Source: Liolophura sinensis
Lineage: Eukaryota > Mollusca > Polyplacophora > Chitonida > Chitonidae
NCBI RefSeq assembly: GCF_032854445.1
Contig: NC_088301.1
Location: 30,798,402 to 30,862,401 of the forward strand
Direction: 5' to 3'
Length of the DNA: 64,000 bases
Position numbers and translations under genes: made by a program. The notes beneath the pieces are model-generated. The model saw only the letters and a list, made by a program, of their open reading frames with translations, searched no databases and was not told the origin of the DNA. Below, one piece after another: positions 59,431-64,000 of the stretch (within the stretch, counting starts at the first letter, position 1; every line of letters starts with the position of its first letter).

Positions 59431-62400
59431 ATGGACAGAATGATAAGCTGGCTTCTATTGGGCATTATTGCCTCAACCATTCTGACTTGTCTCGGTGAAA
59501 CTTGTCACGTACAACCTGAATGCAGCTGTTCTAAAACAGATGGGAGCTATATCTCATGCAGTTCACAGTGCGGGCCGTATATACCAAAGTTTGGTACATC
59601 CACTGTACAGTTTGAACAGTTAAGTATAGGCTATAGCCGTGAAACGACAACTATACGAGATGGGACATTCGGTGAACTTAAAGTGAAAAGACTGTACATT
59701 ACAAACACGGGTATCGATGAGATCGGCTGTCAGGCTTTTGCTGGACTAGACTTGGGGCTGGAAACCATAGACTTGTCTGGAAACTATTTGAACAGCGTAC
59801 CGAGCTGTAGTTTGGCCCGGTTTAAATCTGTCACAGATCTGAATTTGGGGAACAACCGTATAACTTCAATTCCAACTGACAGTTTTGCGAGTTTTACACG
59901 TCTCCAAACTTTAAAATTGCACTATAGCAGGATTAAATCCATTGAACCGAGAGCCTTTCGCGGACTTGGAAAACTGACTTCTTTGTACTTGGATGGCAAC
60001 GAACTGGTCTACCTCGATGCATCAACCTTCATGGGAGCGGATTCACTGAAAACTTTACAACTTCACAACAACAACATTTCTTCTATCCATGTTAGGGCGT
60101 TCGATGGTTTGGGGAAATTGACAGATCTCTACATGAAAAACAATAGCCTGACACATCTAGACAATACTGTGTTCCATACAATGGGTAAGTTGCTGTATTT
60201 ATACATGGACAAAAACGATCTAACGGAGCTTGGAGGCACGCTCTTCTCGAAATCAAAAAAACTACGTTACCTCATCGCCAGTAACAACAAAATCAATAGC
60301 ATTTCCGATGCGACATTCACTGGACTGGATAAGCTCCAGTTATTGTATTTAGACAACAACTGGCTTAAAGATCTTCGCCAACAGTGGTTTACGGATACCA
60401 TAACACTGAATACCCTAAGGCTTTCCAGAAATAACATTACTGAGGTCAGCAAGGGAACCTTTCAATCTTTGGGGAATCTTACAGACTTGCGTTTAGGGCA
60501 TAATGAAATTAGGGCAATCGAGAAAGACGTGTTCAAAGGATTGAGCAAAGTCAACACAATATTCCTGAACAACAACAGACTGACGGAGATCAGAAAAGAC
60601 ACCTTTATTCATTGCCCGAAAATTTCCGGTATAGTCTTGAGCTTTAACATTATCCAATACGTGCATCAAGGTTCCTTTCGGAATTTGCCCCGCCTTTATG
60701 AAATAGACTTAAGCGGTAACCGTATCACACAGATTGTCACCGGAACATTCTCCAACGTCACACGACTAACCACTCTAAGTCTGAACGACAATCGTGTTTC
60801 TTCCATAAGCAAAAGATTGTTCGAGAATCTGGAACCATCTTTGCGTACTTTGGAGTTAAGAAACAATGGGTGGTCTTCAAGCTCTTGGATTTGGTTTGCA
60901 AAAGTAATGGTTAATCTGACCAGATTGAATACCCTGGATTTATCCAATAATCGTTTATCCACAATTCCCACTGATGTACTACCCACCCTACAGAACATAG
61001 ATACTGTGAAGGTGAGAAACTGTAATATTCAGTTTATAACAAATGATTCTGTAAGTATCTTTAATTACAAATGGGATGTCAGGGAAAATACAATAAGTAC
61101 ATACACATCCATTCAAGGTGCTTACATTTACGGAAATGTTAATGTTTCGCACAATTTAATCCCAGCGTTAAACGTCGACGTTTTGAAAGGATACTGGTAT
61201 GGTGGTATTATAGCTGACAACAACAAAATTCAGAATGGCTTCAAGCTAACACTACTTAGCCCTTACGTCGATATCTTTTCGATTTCTTTAAGGAACAATC
61301 TGATAGAGAAAGGTATTCAGATTTCTGCCTTAGATGTAAATAGGGTTAGGGTTGAAATCCAAACCCTTGACCTTTCTAACAACAAATTTACAAAAGTGAA
61401 CCTATTTCCAGTAAAACTTTTAGGTCAGATGTCTTGGAATCCATGTAACTCTTCCCTTGGTAGTGTAAATCAGTTGACAGTGAGAACACTGAACCTGTCT
61501 AATAACGCCATCTCTGTAATATCAGCTGCCGCTTGCCTGGGGTCCGTTTACACCCTCGACCTTCGGAATAATCGCTTGGAGGTTTTGGGTGATTTCCTGA
61601 CCTCTATCAAATCTCCAGGCCCCAGAATAAACAGTCTTTATCTCTCTGGAAACAGACTCCACCGTGTCTCTCCGAATGCCTTTGACGGCATAACGAAGTA
61701 TTACTTTACACTTGATCTGCGGGATAACAAGCTGGTTAGTTTAGAAAATATCCAACCCATTATCGAGAAATTCCAGTCTCTAAGACTGTCCCTATCTGGT
61801 AACCCATTGGCTTGTGGGTGTGAGATTGACTGGTTAAGAAATGATTCAATACGACAAAAAGTGGACTCAGTTCGCTGCCAAACTCCAAGAAGTGCCTTCA
61901 GGTATCTAGCCTGGTGTTTTCCTCTTACTGGTTGCCAGGACACGATGCCAATGCGTTTCACAGCGGCAACCAGGAAGATATGTGAAATGGATTCAAACCT
62001 AGAACTTTCAAATTTGTCAGTTACTGCATCCAAGGGCGTTACTAACGTAACATGGACGAAAATTGGACCTGGAGTGATTACTGGCTTCAGACTGGAATTA
62101 CATTCCGTTGATGAAGTGGAATCACGAAATTCTTTCCTTGTCCACCAAGATGTAAACTACGCTACTCTCACTAATCTCGTGGAGTGTAAGACATACAACA
62201 TTTGCGTAACCGCTGAGCTGGCTTCTCAGTCTGGAGGCTCCACCGTGTGCATGCAGACGTCCCTGTCAGTGTTCGAGGACACGATGCCAATGCGTTTCAC
62301 AGCGGCAACCAGGAAGATATGTGAAATAGATTCAAACCTAGAACTTTCAAATTTGTCAGTTACTGCATCCAAGGGCGTTACTAACGTAACATGGACGAAA

Positions 62401-62907
62401 AGTGGACCTGGAGTGATAACTGGCTTCAGACTGGAATTCCATCCCGTTGATGAAGAGGAATCACGAAATTCTTTCCTTGTCCACCAAGATGTAAACTACG
62501 CTATTCTCACTAATCTCGTGGAGGGTAAAACATACAACATTTGCGTGACCGCTGAGCTGGCTTCTCCTTCTGGAGGCTCCGTCGTGTGTCTTCAAACGTC
62601 CTTGTCACTGGTCGAGGCATTCTCTGCTGGTCTTCCGCTTGTGGCTGGTCTGGGGTCAGCTCTGGGTATTTGTGTCATCATTGCCCTGCTTACCATCATC
62701 TGCCTGACGTGCAGGCAAAGTAAGCCCAACATTTTCCAGCAAAATAGAGGTCCTTTGTCCACACCCCCGGCTATATCTGAAATAAACGGTCAAAATCTGA
62801 ACGCATACACCCCAAACCCGGGATATGGTGAAAGGGAGAGCGATGGCAACTTGTATGAAGATGTGAAACATGAAGAATATGAGAACACAGGCTTCAACGC
62901 ACAATGA
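59431..62907 (+). CDS. LRR-FN3-FN3 single-pass membrane receptor, copy 4
   Basis: 1158 residues in one exon from the ATG at 59431; the earlier GTG-led frame is rejected as for copy 3. Signal peptide is MDRMISWLLLGIIASTIL. LRR array and LRR C-terminal cap are as in the other copies, but this copy has two FN3 domains. A 339-bp block (61939-62277) is repeated in frame at 62278-62616, adding 113 residues. The first FN3 is of copy 2 type (LHSVDEVESRNSF) and carries an extra Cys (VECKTYN). The second is of copy 1/3 type (FHPVDEEESRNSF). The tail keeps LYEDV and EYENT. The stop is shifted by one codon (GFNAQ) because TAA became CAA and the next TGA is used. Three residues are missing near ALDVNRVRVE. 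Confidence 0.92.
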   Translation: MDRMISWLLLGIIASTILTCLGETCHVQPECSCSKTDGSYISCSSQCGPYIPKFGTSTVQFEQLSIGYSRETTTIRDGTFGELKVKRLYITNTGIDEIGCQAFAGLDLGLETIDLSGNYLNSVPSCSLARFKSVTDLNLGNNRITSIPTDSFASFTRLQTLKLHYSRIKSIEPRAFRGLGKLTSLYLDGNELVYLDASTFMGADSLKTLQLHNNNISSIHVRAFDGLGKLTDLYMKNNSLTHLDNTVFHTMGKLLYLYMDKNDLTELGGTLFSKSKKLRYLIASNNKINSISDATFTGLDKLQLLYLDNNWLKDLRQQWFTDTITLNTLRLSRNNITEVSKGTFQSLGNLTDLRLGHNEIRAIEKDVFKGLSKVNTIFLNNNRLTEIRKDTFIHCPKISGIVLSFNIIQYVHQGSFRNLPRLYEIDLSGNRITQIVTGTFSNVTRLTTLSLNDNRVSSISKRLFENLEPSLRTLELRNNGWSSSSWIWFAKVMVNLTRLNTLDLSNNRLSTIPTDVLPTLQNIDTVKVRNCNIQFITNDSVSIFNYKWDVRENTISTYTSIQGAYIYGNVNVSHNLIPALNVDVLKGYWYGGIIADNNKIQNGFKLTLLSPYVDIFSISLRNNLIEKGIQISALDVNRVRVEIQTLDLSNNKFTKVNLFPVKLLGQMSWNPCNSSLGSVNQLTVRTLNLSNNAISVISAAACLGSVYTLDLRNNRLEVLGDFLTSIKSPGPRINSLYLSGNRLHRVSPNAFDGITKYYFTLDLRDNKLVSLENIQPIIEKFQSLRLSLSGNPLACGCEIDWLRNDSIRQKVDSVRCQTPRSAFRYLAWCFPLTGCQDTMPMRFTAATRKICEMDSNLELSNLSVTASKGVTNVTWTKIGPGVITGFRLELHSVDEVESRNSFLVHQDVNYATLTNLVECKTYNICVTAELASQSGGSTVCMQTSLSVFEDTMPMRFTAATRKICEIDSNLELSNLSVTASKGVTNVTWTKSGPGVITGFRLEFHPVDEEESRNSFLVHQDVNYAILTNLVEGKTYNICVTAELASPSGGSVVCLQTSLSLVEAFSAGLPLVAGLGSALGICVIIALLTIICLTCRQSKPNIFQQNRGPLSTPPAISEINGQNLNAYTPNPGYGERESDGNLYEDVKHEEYENTGFNAQ
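61939..62616 (+). repeat. In-frame tandem duplication of the FN3 domain (2 x 339 bp)
   Basis: Both blocks start gacacgatgccaatgcgttt and end tcgag (62277 and 62616). Twelve or so amino-acid differences separate them. Confidence 0.95.
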
Positions 62908-63420
62908 CCACACCTAACAACTACTGACAAGAACTGAGCATCTACCTAGCGGTTTCAGACGCCGTCAGTATACTATTGCTTTTGTAGATTGGACAGGGCA
63001 TTCAAGATCAATGGTCGATGTTCAGAGGTTATATTGTCTCTCTGACAAGGAGGTAATTTGCATATGTTGTCTTCCAGGGGGATCATATCAGGTAAAACGT
63101 TCACTACAACATTTCGCACAGCCAGGAAATTAATCGAAGATATATTCCCCAAAGGCAAGACTCTACTAATTTGTACACCCTATGCATTATCACTATTTCC
63201 AGTTTTTATTCGTTTTTTCTCATGACATCCATGCTTCCTGACCTACTTAGTTTAACCTGGAGTTGTCTCAAAGTAGCACACCTCCGTGAAAGAAAACAGT
63301 ACTCAATAAACATTTGGATTTCCTTGAAACTTTAGAAGTAACGCAACTTCCCGAATAACAAAGACAGAGACATTTACTGTACGATCAGGATTTTCTCAGA
63401 CTTCATAACGCCACTTTGTT
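62908..63420. other. 3' flank of LRR gene 4
   Basis: Aligned with the other 3' flanks; AATAAA at 63305-63310. No further gene. Confidence 0.55.
63305..63310 (+). promoter_or_regulatory. Polyadenylation signal, LRR gene 4
   Basis: AATAAA in the conserved gtactcaataaacatttgg context. Confidence 0.55.
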
Positions 63421-63614
63421 ATTTATTTATTTCATTTGATTGGTGTTTAACGAGCAAAGAACGGGGGAAACCCCAACCATCCGCAGGTTGCTGAAACACC
63501 TTCCCACTTACGGCCAGAAGGGAAGCCAGCATGAGCAGCTCTCCAACTCACAGCGACCGCACTGGTGAGAGGCTTCTGGATCATTGCTCTAACCCCCTGG
63601 GTCATGGAGGCCCC
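63421..63614 (-). repeat. SINE family A, unit 4 spacer
   Basis: Orthologous to 27750-27945; tail and head (ggtcatggaggccccc) present. Confidence 0.75.
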
Positions 63615-64000
63615 CATGGAGGCTTCGTGATGACAAAGGAAGGCAAACTATATTTATTAATACTACTACAATATAGCATGGGCTTGTAAATAAGGAATTT
63701 AGAATATTCTCACTCTTCCCTTAGGAGATAGACTCCTAATTAAAAATCTACAAGCCTATTATATATGCAGTTTAAGATGATTATTATAAAAAAGAGTATG
63801 TAATTAATGTACTTTTTGTATTTCTACAGTTTTATTCATACCAGATAGATATGTGTATAAGCGTGTATACATACATAAATATATAGATATATCTTTTATT
63901 TTCTGGATATAGTGTAACTCTATAGCTTCAATGAATTCCTCAGTGGTAAAATGAATTTCCTTTCACGTGATTTAAGATTTAAGAAATCTTTCAAGATTTC
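63615..64000. other. Conserved spacer, unit 4, cut by window end
   Basis: Equivalent to 27946-28330 of unit 1. The 71-codon frame of units 1 and 3 is diverged and not open here. Confidence 0.4.

Larger units (their letters stand above)
58694..64000. repeat. Tandem segmental duplication, unit 4 of 4 visible (cut by window end)
   Basis: Starts at the shared 'ataaaggaacctgc' anchor. Contains LRR gene 4 and its 3' flank; the spacer is still alignable at the window end, so the array may continue to the right. Confidence 0.75.

Overview
The window is eukaryotic and most likely from a mollusc, probably a bivalve. It is AT-rich, has spliced genes, long (TA)n tracts and many short tRNA-derived SINE pieces. 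The commonest SINE carries the sequence 'tggtgttttacgccgtactc'. The species call is inference from repeat style and gene content; no search was possible. Positions 34082-34281 are an assembly gap.

Left part (1-23 kb). A prostanoid-receptor-like GPCR lies on the minus strand (4183-5100). Only the exon carrying TM1-TM6 is visible; it ends at a clean splice donor at the end of TM6, where vertebrate prostanoid receptors also have an intron. The TM7 exon was not found and probably lies beyond the left edge. A minisatellite (about 3395-4215) begins on this exon/intron junction and looks derived from it. Then come a large foldback repeat (7668-8798), a near-perfect 122-bp inverted repeat (8930-9230) and a MITE-like element (9557-9771). 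A complete cathepsin L-type cysteine protease gene follows on the plus strand (12946-22621, eight exons, 329 aa, catalytic Cys/His/Asn all present). Its 4.5-kb last intron is mostly tandem repeats, including 32 units of an 86-bp satellite.

Right part (23-64 kb). Four tandem copies of an 11.4-12.1-kb segment each carry one intronless gene for a type I membrane receptor: signal peptide, about 25 leucine-rich repeats, LRR C-terminal cap, fibronectin III domain, one membrane span and a short tail with two tyrosine motifs. Genes start at about 24104, 36009 (no ATG), 47962 and 59431. Spacers share SINE pieces, a C-rich minisatellite, a 28-bp triplet repeat, a (TA)n tract and a 23-bp repeat. Each spacer also has private insertions or deletions. 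The copies differ mostly at the variable positions of the LRR beta-strands while the framework is constant, and similarity between copies switches along the gene. This is the pattern of a diversifying recognition-receptor family that exchanges sequence. Copy 4 has a duplicated FN3 domain; copy 2 has lost the start codon and one tail tyrosine.

No TIR domain is present, so these are not Toll-like receptors. A role in immune or cell-surface recognition is inferred from architecture and variation only.
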